A DNA stretch of 64,000 nucleotides from Hirudinaria manillensis (lineage: Eukaryota > Annelida > Clitellata > Hirudinida > Hirudinidae). Below the pieces are notes generated by a model. That model was not told the DNA's origin and ran no database searches. It was given only the letters and a program-made list of their open reading frames with translations. This document shows, in pieces, positions 46,185 to 59,657 of this stretch. Position numbers and translations under genes: made by a program. Each line of letters begins with the position of its first letter. Positions within the stretch are counted from its first letter, which is position 1. The stretch is taken from assembly GCA_034509925.1 (NCBI GenBank), contig CM067530.1, forward strand, positions 1,534,001-1,598,000, given 5' to 3'.

Positions 46185-49100
46185 ATGACGAGCGTTTCGG
46201 CAGCCAAAAACACGACTCTGTTGCTACAAAGATTGAGATCCTTGTTTAAAAACACTTCCGTTGTGAATCCAGCCATAAATGCATACGTCGTTCCTTCTGG
46301 AGATGCCCATTTGGTTTGTTTGAATTCTTTGCATAAAAATTAGAAATTGTTTTTCATTCAATTTGAATTTTTTAAGAATAAACTTAACCAAATAAATGTG
46401 GCTTTATCCAAATTACTTTACAATTCACATCTTATTCAATTTCAGTTCTAGAAATCTTTTTTTTAGAGTGAATACATTGCTCCATGTGATGCTAGGAGGG
46501 CTTTCATCTCTGGTTTCACTGGCTCCTATGGTAGGAACATTTGTTCAAACTTATTATGTAATTAATTAATGATTATTAAACATTATTAACTAACTAGATG
46601 TTGTAAAGTTTAAAGTTTAACTTGTATTAACTTATATTTTGTGATAGAACTGATATCATCGACTAAATTTTGAAAGGCATGAAAAACAAATCATTGATTT
46701 ACTCGCTCGTTCTTGGACTTTCCTAGAATTGCTTCTGAAAATTAGAATTCATTCAGCATTTTCATTTAATTTTAAACATTTTTTATTTGAATTTGATTCA
46801 TTTCTGAACCTCACTTCCCTACTGCATTATCAGGTGTGGCCATCGTTACGGAGAGTAAGGCAGCCATGTGGACTGATGGAAGATATTTCTTGCAGGCTGC
46901 TGAGCAAATGGATGAGAATTGGACTCTTATGAAACTTGGTGAACATATTACAACTTAATATATTAATATATTATGTTAATTTATTTCTTTAATTCTATGA
47001 TTACAAATGTTTTACAAGTTAAATATTGTAGTTAAGCATAGTTTTACCAACTGTTTCAAAAACATCCAAAATTCTTCCACGTGTTGAAAATAAATCGTTA
47101 TAAAATATTTGTTTTAACTTAATAGAAATATGTTGCTGCATTCTGAATTTTGCAACCTTAATTTCTGAAAGACTTATTATTTATTACTTCATTAGCAACT
47201 TATTATTTATTAATTTATTCATCAGGTCTCCCTGCTACACCTACCTTTGAGAAGTGGCTTAATACTGTATGGGTTTTTAAGTTTATCAGTTTTTAATTTA
47301 TAAATATTTTAATTATTAAAACTTATTAAACAGAAATTGTTTTGATATATATTTTAGGAATTACCTCCTAATGGTAAGGTCGGTGTTGATCCTTACTTAA
47401 TGTCACAGAGTGAGTTCAATTGGTTATTGACTAGTTTAGCTTAATTCTTGTACAATTTTTAACTTTAAAAAAAAAAAATAAAATAAAATTGTTTAATTAT
47501 GCATTAAAAACAATTTTCATTAAACCTTTGCTTCGAAATGAATTCAAGCTGCAGTCCACGAAATAATTTTTACAGATACTTGGGAGGAAATGTCTCAGAA
47601 ACTGAAAGCCGACGGACACACCCTAGTTCCTGTGTGGTCGAATTTGATCGACAGAATCTGGCAAGACAAGCCTGCCAGACCACTCGACAAAATTTTTGTC
47701 CACAAACTGGAATTTGCAGGTTCTAATTAAACAATTCTTTATCATCACGTTTATCGTTTTTCATATCACCTGATATTATTGTAACATTTTATTATCAATT
47801 ATCATATCATTTTGTTAGGGTATTTATAGCTCTCCTGCTTTAATTGTTTCACTGCAATGACCTCGTGAAATATTTATGTATTGTAATTGAGGAAGGAAAT
47901 ACTGGTTCATTTTATTTGTAAATTATGTAAAGTTACAGCTGACTAATTACTAATTATTAAATCAGGCTTTTCAGTGATTTTCTGAACTATTCCCAAAATT
48001 GATTCTAATTTGTCAGGTCATCATAATGAATATTGAAATGGTTATTTGAATTACTCTCACGACATTGAAGGAATTTAAATTTTCTACTTTTTATTTTTTT
48101 AATTGCAAAAATAAAACTTTAATTTTTTTAATCAAACAATTGATTTATCGACTTCCGTCGTCCCTTCTCTCGGCCGATTTGTAATTGCATCGTTTGTAAT
48201 TTCATACGTGTAATAACTATAATTAAAAATAATTAACTATAATAATTGATTATTGCAATATGGCATGAGGTGAAGTTGATGTTAATTAATTAATTAATTA
48301 ATTAATAAATTGATAATAACAATTGAACTTGTTCATCAGGAAAAACATGGCAGGAAAAAATCTCCTTGATGAGGACAAATATGGCCAAGAATCATGCCTC
48401 TGTTTTGGTTGTTTCATCCTTGGATGATGTGGCTTGGTTGTTGAACTTGAGAGGCTCAGACATTCCTTACAATCCTGTCTTCTTTTCTTATCTCATTGTA
48501 ACCAATGATACCATCATGTGAGTGAACGATGTGCCGATATTTATCGACTTATGTTTATCGATTACAAACACTTCTATTGTAAAATAATATTTAAAAATAA
48601 ACCTGAATTCTTATAAATGTTGTTTAATCAAATAATATACATACTTAAATAATAAAAATAATGATAAATATAATATAAATAATAATACTTATATAATAAT
48701 ATAAATAATAAAAAAATTAATGGTAATATGTTAGTTATAAAATTTTAAAATGTCTAAACATGTTTATTACGTTATTTCATAAAATGATTTCATCAGTAAC
48801 TAATTTCATTCAAATTGTTGAAAACAATTTGTTGATTCATTGAAATCATGGTAACATCTGGTCACCATCTGTCTGGCATGTCGTGGTCCAACTTTCATTG
48901 CAAACTTGAATTCTGTTTTAGAATTAGTTACTCTTTGCAATCACAAAAGCTTAAGAAATCAGTCTAATCAGCCTATTTGAAAGCTTCTTTGAAACTGAAA
49001 CATAGAAAAATAATAATAATTCATATGTAATTTATGGAACAATAGATTGGCATCCATCAACTTCTTACAAGTTTTGATATCTTTTTATTTTATATGAATT

Positions 49101-52100
49101 TAATGACGTCAAAGTTTAAAGTTTGTCTTGGCTTTTGAAGAATATGTTCATTTCCAGATTGAATGTTGTTGTAAATGTTTGTATGATCATGACTTCTTTT
49201 TGTATTTTGTATGCACAGCATTCGCTTTTTGGTGAGATGTTTTCAAGAGCAATGTTAACAATGGTTAAGTGAATTTTATGACTTTGAGTCTTGCACTAAC
49301 AAACATTGGAATTTGAATATTATTCACTAAGCATTGAGAGGTCAAGTCTTAGCAGTTTGGGTTATGATAACATAGACTGTAAGCGATTTCGGGAGACCCT
49401 TAGAAAATCGTTTGAAAACGACATTTTTCCCCACAACTTAATGTTATTTCGACTGTTATTAATCACAATTCCAGGTTCTTCATAGACGAAGAGAAGTTGT
49501 GTGACGAGGTACGAGCGCACCTGAACGTTTCAGGTGGAGAGAACGAAGACAAGGTCATCGTCAGACCCTACGAGCAGGTCGTTGAGGATTTGAAGGTTCT
49601 TGTGGCCAATGAAACTGGAAAGATATGGGTCAGTTTTATTTGTCCTACTCAGTGTGGTTTTTGATTGATTTAATAATTTGTCGGTGATGATAATTGTTAA
49701 TTTATCGTCATTTGTGAACCATTTATTTTGAACCTGGTCTGTTAATGCTTGAAGTTGGTCAATTTATCAGTTGTTAAAGTTACAAAGCTGTATCTTAAAT
49801 GTGATAAGTTCTTTTGTATAACCTTGTCCATTGTTTGTTGTGTGTGTCAGCTTGTATTGTTTGTTGTATGTGCCAGTTTGTAAGTCATCCAAATTGATGC
49901 AGGTATCTCCAATCACGAACCAAGCCATTTCACAAGTGGTTCCAAAAGTAAGCAGCATTGCATTTCAACAGGAACAATTTTGTTTTTGTTTTTTAAATTT
50001 GAATTTGCAGATCAAGTGAGATTGTTTTAAATTGTAAATTTTAAATATAATTTATTCATTTCAGAAAAATTAAATTAAAATTTATTTAATGGCATGCAGT
50101 ATTTACACTATAATATAGCAGTTGTATTTATGTTACACTTGTTGTTGTTGTTACCAGGAGAAGCTGCTAAAAGAATACTCACCAGTTGCAAAGGAGAAAA
50201 CAGTTAAAAATGAAGTGGAGATGCTAGGCATGAGCAACTGCCATGTAATTCACTGCATTTCTTGTTTCGTTTTTGTTACTTATTGCCCACGAAGAATAAT
50301 TCACTTTGATGAATTAATTTGTTTTTAAATAATTGTACATGGTTGCAAATGGCCAATCAAAAAACAGGAATAATTTCAAATTTTGTCTTTAGTTATTGAT
50401 AATGGAACAAATGTTGTTAAACTAAATTGTGTATCATCATCATCATATTATTATTATCGTTATTATTATTGTTATTATTACCTCTATTGCTATTATTATT
50501 ATTATTATGATTATTATTATTATTGTCATTATTATTTTATTATTATTGTTACTACATCACAGTTCTTGGAAAAGTAATAAGATTATTGTTGATCATAACT
50601 TTAAACTTCCCCATCAGATCAGAGATGCAGTGGCCCTTTGTGAGTTCTTCTCATGGTTTGAAAAGGAGGTACGAAGCAGGAATGTTACTGAAATTGAGGC
50701 TGCCAATTACTCAGAGGAATGCAGGAGGTAAACAAATCTGTTTTTGTCTTAATTTTATTAATTAATTGAATATTTATTGCTTTCATTCTCATGAGAGCAG
50801 AAGTAAGGTTGTTTGTCATTCTAAATTCTTGACATGAATTAGTATCTTATAATCGGCTAACTATTAATTAGGTGTTTATTTATTTATATTTTACTTGCCT
50901 TGATTACTTATTAACGATTTCATGTTTGAAGGAAGCAAGACCATTTTGTCAGTCTCAGTTTTGACACAATCTCTTCCACTGGTCCTGATGGTGCCATCAT
51001 ACACTACAAGTTATTATTATTATTGTTTTTTTTTTACCCCAAATTGTTATTATTTTTATCATAAAGTTAGTGTAATTGCTGAAAAGGATAATTTTTTAAC
51101 ATTCAATTCTTCAATCCTCAACTCAGACCAACTCCAGAAACAGACAAAGTGATTTCAGTTGATGAATTGTATCTCATTGATTCTGGAGCCCAGTATTTGT
51201 GAGTAATGAGAAACAGTTATTGGTATTAGAAAAGTTATTATAACACCTAATCATATTAAGCCAAAAGCATGGCCCTAAGTGATGGAGAATATTTTCAAAG
51301 CCATAGTAAATAAATTGGTTTTCATGTTAGCTGTATATTGAATGATATTGCTTCACCAGAGATGGTACCACGGATATCACGAGAACGGTGCACTTGGGGA
51401 CACCAACAGAATACGAGAAGGTATGTGCTTGCATTGAAATGCCCTGCCTTCTTTGAGTGATGGAATATCTTGATAATAAATATTAAGATATAAAATGTGT
51501 AAGTTAATTTATTTAAATGTATTATTCAAAGATATTTTATTGCTAAGTAATTCTAATCCAAATAATTATTGAAATTGTAATTTTAAATATGATTTCAGGA
51601 ATGTTTCACTGCAGTTCTTAGAGGTCACATAGCTTTGGACACAGCTGTCTTCCCAAATGAAACCAAAGGTCTGTTGACAACTTCCAAATAAGTTTCTTAT
51701 ATTTTCTGTACCTGAGGCCAAGTGGACTATATACGTTTATTAGCTAATTAGTTATAATTTTAATTAATACATCTTATAATAGGTTATGTTTTAATCACTT
51801 TAATCAAAGGAATTTACATCAATTGCTGAAATGTATTTGCCGCTCGTTCAGGCCGTGACTTTGTGAGAATGCGACGTGTGTTGCACTTGATCATGGGTCT
51901 TCTATTAAAACAACTAGCAATCCATTTGCAGGCATCTTCCTCGACAACTTCGCTCGACAACATCTTTGGAACCTCGGACTCGACTTCAGACACGGAACTG
52001 GACACGGAGTCGGATCCTTTCTCAATGTTCATGAAGGTTGGCAAACAAACTCGCATAAGTTACCTTGCATTATTGGCAGAAGGAGTTGCATTATATTATT

Positions 52101-52868
52101 ATTGTTATTATTAGTTTGCTTCTAGTTTTGCAGGTATTTTATGTCATTTAACAATAAAATTGATCTTTTCTGGATGTTAAAAACTCAAGAATTTTCAGGT
52201 CCCATCGGAATATCCCCGAAAATAAGACCCGATGACATTCCTTTGAAGAAGGGAATGGTTCTCAGCAATGGTTTGTTTAATAATAATAATAAAATTAATA
52301 ATAATAGTAATAATAATAATAGAAATAATAATAATGGTAATAATTATGTCACAGCTTAAGTGTAAACTTAAACTACTTTGTAGAACCAGGATATTATGAA
52401 GATGGAAAGTTTGGAATACGAATTGAAAACCTTTTCACTCTCGTTGAAGCCCAGACAAAGGTTCTCAAAGGAAATTATTTTTATTTAAATTTCAGAAAGG
52501 CTTTTTTAATCAGTAATAATTAATTCTGTTGCAGTACAATTACCAGGACATGGGTTTCCTGACCTGTGAGATGATATCTCTGGTGCCCATCCAAACAAAG
52601 TTGATTGACAAGTCACTATTGACTCAAAAGGAGGTAAAAAATTACTTGCTTAATCAGTTAATTAATTATTAATTCATCAATTAGTTAATTTCAGTTGGCC
52701 ATTCCTATAATAAATATTAATAATTTTTGTTCCTTTAATTTCAAACAACAGATAGAGTGGGTCAACAGGTACAACAAAAGGTGTCTCGATGTTGTTGGTC
52801 CTGAGATTCAGAGACAAGGTCTTGTCGATGCTTACCAGTGGTTATTGAAAGAGACCAGACCTATGTGA
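46185..52868 (+). CDS. XPNPEP1: Cytosolic Xaa-Pro aminopeptidase (aminopeptidase P1)
   Basis: Twenty exons with agreeing phases give 619 residues; the human enzyme has 623. Exons: 46185-46313, 46467-46530, 46834-46938, 47226-47266, 47358-47409, 47576-47719, 48340-48517, 49475-49628, 49903-49947, 50158-50244, 50618-50727, 50932-51009, 51127-51198, 51360-51420, 51599-51668, 51932-52036, 52199-52270, 52384-52460, 52535-52633 and 52752-52868. The N-terminal domains carry [20 protein letters not shown] and [16 protein letters not shown]. The C-terminal pita-bread domain keeps all five metal ligands: D414 (IDSGAQY), D425 (DGTTD), H488 ([16 protein letters not shown]), E523 (NEPGYYEDG) and E537 (GIRIEN). 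It removes an N-terminal residue that precedes proline, using manganese, and acts on peptides such as bradykinin-like substrates. There is no signal peptide, consistent with the cytosolic form. Confidence 0.97.
50428..50560. repeat. Imperfect (TTA)n microsatellite in an XPNPEP1 intron
   Basis: TTA triplets with frequent substitutions to GTT, TCA and TGA, in the intron before exon 11. Confidence 0.8.
52278..52350. repeat. Imperfect (AAT)n microsatellite in an XPNPEP1 intron
   Basis: AAT triplets with AGT, AGA and GGT interruptions, directly after exon 17. Confidence 0.8.
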
Positions 52869-53000
52869 TCAGAAGTGTTGTAATTTTAATCAGAACTGAG
52901 TGATATCCTCCTGATACTTTGTGATGGACAAACTCAATGAAGTAACAGAGAAAAACTCAGGAATTTTATTTTTCTTGCAATTAAACTTTCACAATTTCAT

Positions 53001-53006
53001 AATAAA
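53001..53006 (+). terminator. Polyadenylation signal of XPNPEP1
   Basis: AATAAA 133 bases after the stop codon at 52868. Confidence 0.55.
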
Positions 53007-53801
53007 GGCTGAAATTGGATCCAAGTCGACGCACAATCTCGGCAAAAAACGCATCGATTTTTTTTTTTCAATGTCAAAGTTTCACGTCAAAGGAAACGAA
53101 AGCAAGTCGTTAAGAAATTAATTAGTAATATTATATCCATAAGAACCGTTATGAGACAGAAGTTAAAATGCATGTAACAGCTTGGCCAGAAGCTGCCAGT
53201 TTGTGTTACGTGCGAAATTAATGAACATTGATTGATGACCCATCATGACTGGTTATATCAAAAGTGAAAGACATAAACTGATAGAATTAACCAGAGCATA
53301 GGAAGACCTAATCAGTAACAAGGGCTTGTCTTAACAATCCTAACTCAAAAAAAAAAAAACAAACAACAACCCATTTGGGTTCAGTTATCCCGGCTGTGAT
53401 GTGAACTATGAACTACTAAGAGCATCTTTTGCCAAAAGGAATACTTTATCCCAGCGCTTCTTTGTGCGTATTTTGAAAATACTGAGTTTGAAAGGGTCAC
53501 AAGAAGAAATTGACAACTATAAAAAGAAATCAGCATCGTATCGAAGGTTCAGGTGGCAGCGGCCACGTTAATAATTAACAATATTAATAATTATTAATAT
53601 TAATAAAAGCGTTCCCCATGGTTAGTAATGCCACTTTCTGAGCAATCAATGAATGCAGACATCTCATAAAAGTCTCACCAACTTAAGCCCATCTAAATTA
53701 AAAAACAACACGTTTTCATGAATGCACAGCATGCAAGCCAGGTGACTTCCCCTAAAACGAATGAATGAACGAGCAAACAGATGTCCGAGGGCCCCACCTA
53801 C
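53007..53801. other. Convergent intergenic interval, no gene seen
   Basis: Separates the 3' ends of XPNPEP1 (+) and the PGC-1-like gene (-). Confidence 0.5.
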
Positions 53802-56800
53802 TCATCTTCTGCTCCTCACAGTATCCCTGAGGAGTTCGTCAAAACTTTGAGTCCTCACCACACCTGAAACGTACTCTTCTGTTACCTGCATGTTTCCATC
53901 TGCAAAAAACATTTTGTCAAATTTTAAATTAAATTTTGAAATTCGAGAATTTTGTTCTGATCAACTTTGGCATGTTTTTTTGGCATCCATGCAGTTAGGG
54001 TTGCTTGTGAGTTAGTGCTGTAGCAGAATACCATTGAGAAGTGGTGATATAAGCTGAAACTTTTGCTGGTGCATTATGCATATTATTTTATGCATTATTT
54101 ACTTACAGAAGTGATTTAAAACGAATTTGAAGTAAATTTCCGTGGAAACATGTCCAAAGAATGCAATTTTGAACATCACAACAAGACATCCATCTCATGT
54201 GTCTGCTCAAAAGCCAAAGGTCGTTCGAGTTATGCAGTAAATTGAGTTAAGACATTACAAGGACATTATCATTATGCACAATTTTTTGTGTTTACATTTT
54301 TAGCATCTCACCAACATACAAGATTTTAATGGGAAAATATATGATGATGGCAATAATTAATAAAATAAACTAAAAAATCACCAAATAATATATGTTATTT
54401 TAAAATATCGTTAACATTATTCAAATGACTCAGACACCAAGATGGGGAATTTCTCTTAGCAAGTAATAATATCAACTAGTAATTATGATATTTATTTCTA
54501 TAATATTAACCCAAGTCCGTGTAATCATCCTTGCAAAATTTTCTTCTTCCCCCAAAGCAAATGTCCCAGCGTTCACATCCAGGTAAGCTGTTGCCAGCTG
54601 CAAAAAGATCACGACCTTTGGTCAGTACACCTATCTCATTCAAAGTATCAGTCTCAATACAATGGCTTGTATTAGAAATGATTGCAAATATTATTCCTAT
54701 TTATTCTATTATTTATTCAAGCATTGATACTTAATACAATAAAAACTAATCTGTCTAATCACCAATAATTTTTGTTTAATTATCAAATTGCATGTGAAAG
54801 CAACACAAAAAAAATTCTAAATAACTTCCATGCTCACTTTCAACGGCTTTTCTGCTCCCCTCGGAGTTCACGTAAGTCACAAAACCATAATTGTCCCTGA
54901 ATTGATTAATTAATATTAATTAACCTTATATTATTTATATTATTAACCTTCAAAATTTATTTCCAATTACCAATACTAAATTAATTATTAATGGCGATCA
55001 AATGTCATAAACGCGTTGTCAATTGTTTTGGAAAATATGCAACATAACGAACGACCCAAAAATGCGTCTCGGTTCAAAGTTAAAAGGCACATAAAAACTG
55101 TGACATTTTTTTAAGACTATGCTTGTTAACTTTTCTGCTTCATCAACTTTTGCAACTGTTGCAAACCATGACTGATGAAAACTCAGGAGACAACACCTAC
55201 TCAATGCAGACAAAGTTTATTGTTCGAGACTGTTTTTAAGAAAAGTGAGTATTTTCTTAGATTTCTTAACAATCTAGGTTAAAAATGATGTAACAACGTA
55301 GAAAGAGTTTAATAAAAAAAAATGCTTTGAAATGGTTTTTCAATAATAAAAAGTGTAAAACTTTACTGAGTCAATTGACATGTATTGATCAATTATAGGG
55401 AACAAGATGGCTGAAGAATAAATCAATATTGTCGAGCTGGACAGATGAGAGGCTCATTGTATCATTAATCTTAAACCTTATGTTACTAAACTGTAACATT
55501 CCCAACATCTAATTGTACACTATTACTATAGTTTACTTATTGCCTAGCTTTTGGACATTTGCAATGAATCCTTTATTATCATTTGATTATCACTTGATCA
55601 ATAAATACTCAAATATTCAATTTGATCTTGAGTTGAAAGGGTAGAGTGCATGCAACCCATAAAAACAAAGTGATTTTAAAAGAAGGTATTTCTGATGATA
55701 TGCTTGTGGTGCTACATACAATTAATAATAATAAAATATAATTATATTGCTGTACGGCAAACAATTTGCAACAAATCAACGGAAGGTAAAGAAGAAAAAG
55801 TAGATAAGATATTTTTTTAACATGATTCAACAAATTGCAAAGTAGATATTAAACCCATTTTGTGTTTGTTGATCCCTACTGTGACATGAACTACTATGAA
55901 CAATTAACTCAAAGCACTTTCAAAATATATTGTTGTTACCAATGTCAAGACAGCAGCAACAATAACAAAATCAACACCGATTACTCACCCCGACTCTCGG
56001 AAATGCACGGAACATTCCGCGATTCTGCCAAACCTTCGGAACAAATCCATCAACTCCTTCCTGGAAAAACCTCGAGGAATCCTTCCAATGTAAACTATCC
56101 TCCTTTCCAGCTGTTGTAAATTATCATTCAACACTTGATTATCATAAATCAATGTCTAATAAATAAATCCACTGTCTTGGAATAAAACAAATATGATATT
56201 GAACTAGATTGAGATCAATGCTTCAAGGTACTAAAACTTCTCACAGATTTGGATTTTGTGGAGAAATCCTTTCCTGTAGTTTCACACTCCTTATCCGGAT
56301 TATTGATCCTGAATCAATAATGAAATGAATTAATTCAAATTTATGCAAACCAATTAATTCAAGAATATTCAAAATGATGCATCTCTTATAAATAAATTAA
56401 CAATGATATTAGACATACAGCTCAATTGACTAACTTAGTTAAATATTAAATCTTAATGAAGATTCTCTAGGGTGATTAAAGATGATGATAGTCATTGCCA
56501 AACATTTCTGTAAACAATGCAATGCTGACTCAATGATAAACATCACAAAGAACCTCTTTTCTGAAGGCTCTCGCACAGAATCACTCGTTGTCTTGGAAGT
56601 TTTTTTCATCGTCCTGGCTCTCCCTCTGGACCTTCCCCGTGACCTCGATCGACCCCTTGACTTCCCTCTTGACCTGGACCTAACTCTGTTGACATCTCTG
56701 TGCTTTGCTCTACAGCATCGTTTCCTGCCTTCTGACCTCAGTAACTCCCTTTGATGCGAAGAAGGCTTGCTCTCCATTGGCAAAGAAAAGTTCACCTCAT

Positions 56801-57721
56801 TAAATTTCTCATCATACTTAATGCTATTGGTGAAGCAGCTTTGATAAGCAGGAATCTGAAAGAAATTGTTCTTGAACACTACAAGACAAGACAAGATCTC
56901 TCCTTAATCTATGGAAAAAGTCTTTGAAATTAACCTTATCAAGCACAAGGCTTTCGTAGGAAGGCTGTTGATCTGTGTCTGGAAACTCGAGCTCGGAAGG
57001 ATTTAAATGAATGTTTCTCACAATGCCATGAGCTGGCCTGGAGAGCACGGTGTAATAATTTGGTAATTTATCATATAATTGGGGAGTCCCAGATCCACCC
57101 GATCCCTTGCAACTAGATGTATTCTCAAGCTGAGAAGTCATGTGATTTCTTCCCCTCCCAAAAGGCCCTCCGGCCGTACCTCCCCCTTTCTTGTGCCTTC
57201 CGAAGTTGCAGCCTCGACCCCTATAAAGGCGAGACGTAATGGATTTATCGTCTGTCGGATGGTGATCTGAACTTTCTGAAGATGAATCATCAGTCCAAGA
57301 AGAATCAGACAAATCATCCTTATTGTTGTGCCCATGTTTCTCCTCTTTACTGCAATTCTGGTAAGGTCCTCCGTTAACCAAGTTTGATTGATGACACAAC
57401 CAATCATTGTCTATTTCCAAAATATCAGCTGTTGCATCATCACTTTGACATTTTCCAACATTGGTATCTTGATTAAAATCTGATTTGCAAATTTCATCTT
57501 CTAATAGTGAATCCACAACACATTTGCTTTTATTTGTAGAAACATAGACAGGCAAGTCTTGTTTCATACATATTTCCTTTTCTATCAGTGGCTGCACTAA
57601 TAAGAATATTGGCAAATGGTAATAATATTTGAAAAATTTGCCAAATAAAAAACAAACCTTCTTCAAAGCATGACAACAAGGTCCCTAAATCACTGGCACT
57701 GATACCTAGGCAAGATTTCAT
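53802..57721 (-). CDS. PGC-1 family transcriptional coactivator (Spargel-like)
   Basis: Eight exons with agreeing phases (57658-57721, 56935-57596, 56554-56855, 56245-56308, 55989-56110, 54838-54896, 54511-54597, 53802-53899) give 485 residues. The N-terminus carries an LxxLL nuclear-receptor box (LGTLL, residues 12-16). An acidic Ser/Asp-rich stretch follows, then a Gly/Arg-rich patch, then an arginine-serine region (repeats of RSRSRGKSRGR, about residues 285-315). The RRM (from about residue 365) has the family words RRIVYIGRIPRGF, FGRIAECSV and DNYGFVTYVNSEGSRKA, followed by CERWDICFGGRRKFCKDDYTDLD. The C-terminus TQSFDELLRDTVRSRR matches the conserved end of PGC-1 proteins. The family coactivates nuclear receptors and NRF1-type factors to raise mitochondrial gene expression in the nucleus. 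It is much shorter than vertebrate PGC-1alpha (about 800). I did not find a clear host-cell-factor DHDY motif. Confidence 0.88.
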
Positions 57722-59458
57722 ATTTTATAAAAATTGTCCATAAATTTAAGCTACTCCGTAATTTCTTTAAAACAATCCATCATATAAGAGTTAGCTAATT
57801 ACACGATATGTAATACATCAAAAAAATGAATTTTTATAAATGGCATCATTCACTAAGATAGTCTTATATTATTCGCAAAAGTACAACCATCAATAGTGAG
57901 CGACTCCATGTCCCAATATTATGTTTTTAAACAAATCATTCAATCATTCTACGTAGATACGATAACTATACTGCTCACAACAATCCCGGCTGATGTTGTT
58001 CAGCCTCAGAAATTTGTTTTGAATAAGAATCGCAACCGAATCAAGAGGCTCATGAATGACGGCCAAGCTCCTCTATTATAGGAGGGGCTTATTTTCATAA
58101 TTGTTTTAATCATTTATTATGAATATGTAATCATCTGTGTTATGTACGTTAAGCGAAAACACTTTCACATCAATAAATTCAATTTAAAAAGATAAACAGC
58201 AGATTAATGTTTGACTGTAACTAGTAAAGTGACTAATCCTCAAATGTATTAATTAGATATGGGCAAATTAGGTATTGACAAGGTTAAAGTCGGCTCAGGC
58301 TACAAAATAGCCATGGTTTAGTCGTTGAATATACATTAAAATTAGGAGGGCAAGGTCATTTTGGAAATTTGTTTATTTTCCGGGACGGAACAAGAAATGC
58401 ATGCTTTTTCGAGACAAAGATTATCTGAGACAAAGTCATCTCTAAGCAAGTGCCTCTCAACATAATTTCTGAAGGTATGTGAAATGTGTTCACTCCACTG
58501 AGCTTGGTTACAATTGCCCAGTAAAAATATCATGTTAAATTTCATCAAGCAAGCCTTGATTTATAAAAATGAATTTTTTTTTAAATTCTTCATTCTACAT
58601 TCAGTAATATTATTGGCCCAAATCAGTGCAACAATTTAAATGCAATGATTTGGCATGTACGTTCTTGTGAATAGTTAAATCTTATAATAAGTAGAAATTT
58701 AATCACGCTTTATCTCACTAATATCAGAACTTAATTTCCTAATCGGTCGATTGCTGTTTTTTTCTCTTTTGGCTAAAGTTTAACAAACTTTTGTTAGTAG
58801 TCCTAGAGGCCATTCGGTTTAGTTTCATAAATAAATATTAAAAAAACCCTTTATTTAGATAGAAGCAGGACATCAAAAATTATGGGTTAAGACGCTACTT
58901 AAATCTCACATGCATAACAGTGGTCAGCTAACAACAGCATACAAATCACGTGTTGAAGGTAAAAAAAAAGTAAAGGTAAATTAAAATTTAATTTCGATTT
59001 ATTATTTTTCGATAATAAGACGAAAGGTTTTCAATGCGATTTAAAAAAAAAAAAAGCTTACCCGAACAGAATCAAATAAAATATTAAGCAACTTTTTTCT
59101 ACAAAAAAATCAAATTAAATAATAATTTTGTACTAGATTTGTTTGATCAAATTTAATTATAGTCAAACCGAATTTAATTTTGAGAAATATAAAAAGGTGA
59201 GACCACGCCCCTACAAGGTTCATACAAAATCAACATGAGATTCAAAGAGGTTCACCAAGAAGATACCAAAACAAACGTAACGTGCATCTTTAATTTACAA
59301 CTATTTTGATTTTAATTAAATTAATCACAAATTTGATATTACCTAATTATGATAACAAGACGTACCTACAAGGGTTCAAACAAGAATTATAGTTATACTG
59401 CACTACAAACCAATCAAGTTAAAGTACTGCGAGAAGCCGATAGAATAATATACGTAAG
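57722..59458. other. Upstream region of the PGC-1-like gene; one doubtful small frame
   Basis: AT-rich. A plus-strand open frame from ATG 57908 (or 57896) to the stop at 58078 encodes about 57 residues with a hydrophobic first half and a basic tail (VLNKNRNRIKRLMNDGQAP). AATAAA follows near 58171. It could be a small protein or a terminal exon, but I do not recognise it. Nothing else is supported before the tRNA array. Confidence 0.3.
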
Positions 59459-59542
59459 GACGGAGTCGAACCGCCGACCTAAGGATGCCCGTCGCAATCA
59501 ACACACTACAGTCCTCCGCTCTACCAACTGAGCTATCACGGG
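59459..59542 (-). pseudogene. tRNA-Tyr copy truncated at its 3' end (array edge)
   Basis: The last copy in transcription order. It matches the other units up to the TPsiC arm. The 3' acceptor strand is replaced by unrelated sequence (TACGTAAG in place of TCCCGCGA on the plus strand), so the 5' acceptor strand CCCGTGA cannot pair. Not expected to give a functional tRNA. Confidence 0.85.
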
Positions 59543-59554
59543 AGTACAAGAAAA

Positions 59555-59582
59555 AACTCGTTTTCAAGCCTCAAAACGAGTT
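59555..59582. promoter_or_regulatory. Hairpin plus T-run preceding a tRNA-Tyr gene (first of at least 22)
   Basis: AACTCGTTTT and AAAACGAGTT form a perfect 10-bp inverted repeat around an 8-base loop. On the tRNA strand the second arm runs into TTTTTT and ends about 12 bases upstream of the mature 5' end. The same element recurs every 207 bp. It resembles a terminator or insulator between units, but its role is unknown. Confidence 0.6.
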
Positions 59583-59657
59583 CCTCGAGCCTCAAATAAG
59601 AGCAAAACGCCCACCTTACAATCGTACTCTTCCTTCGGACGGACCGTCAAAACTCCT

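Noticed and set aside
56482-56754. Plus-strand frame rich in Leu-Asp-Arg-Pro
   Set aside because: It is the antisense of the arginine-serine region of the PGC-1-like gene.
59349-59531. Plus-strand 60-codon frame at the array edge
   Set aside because: It runs into the antisense of a tRNA gene and has no independent support.
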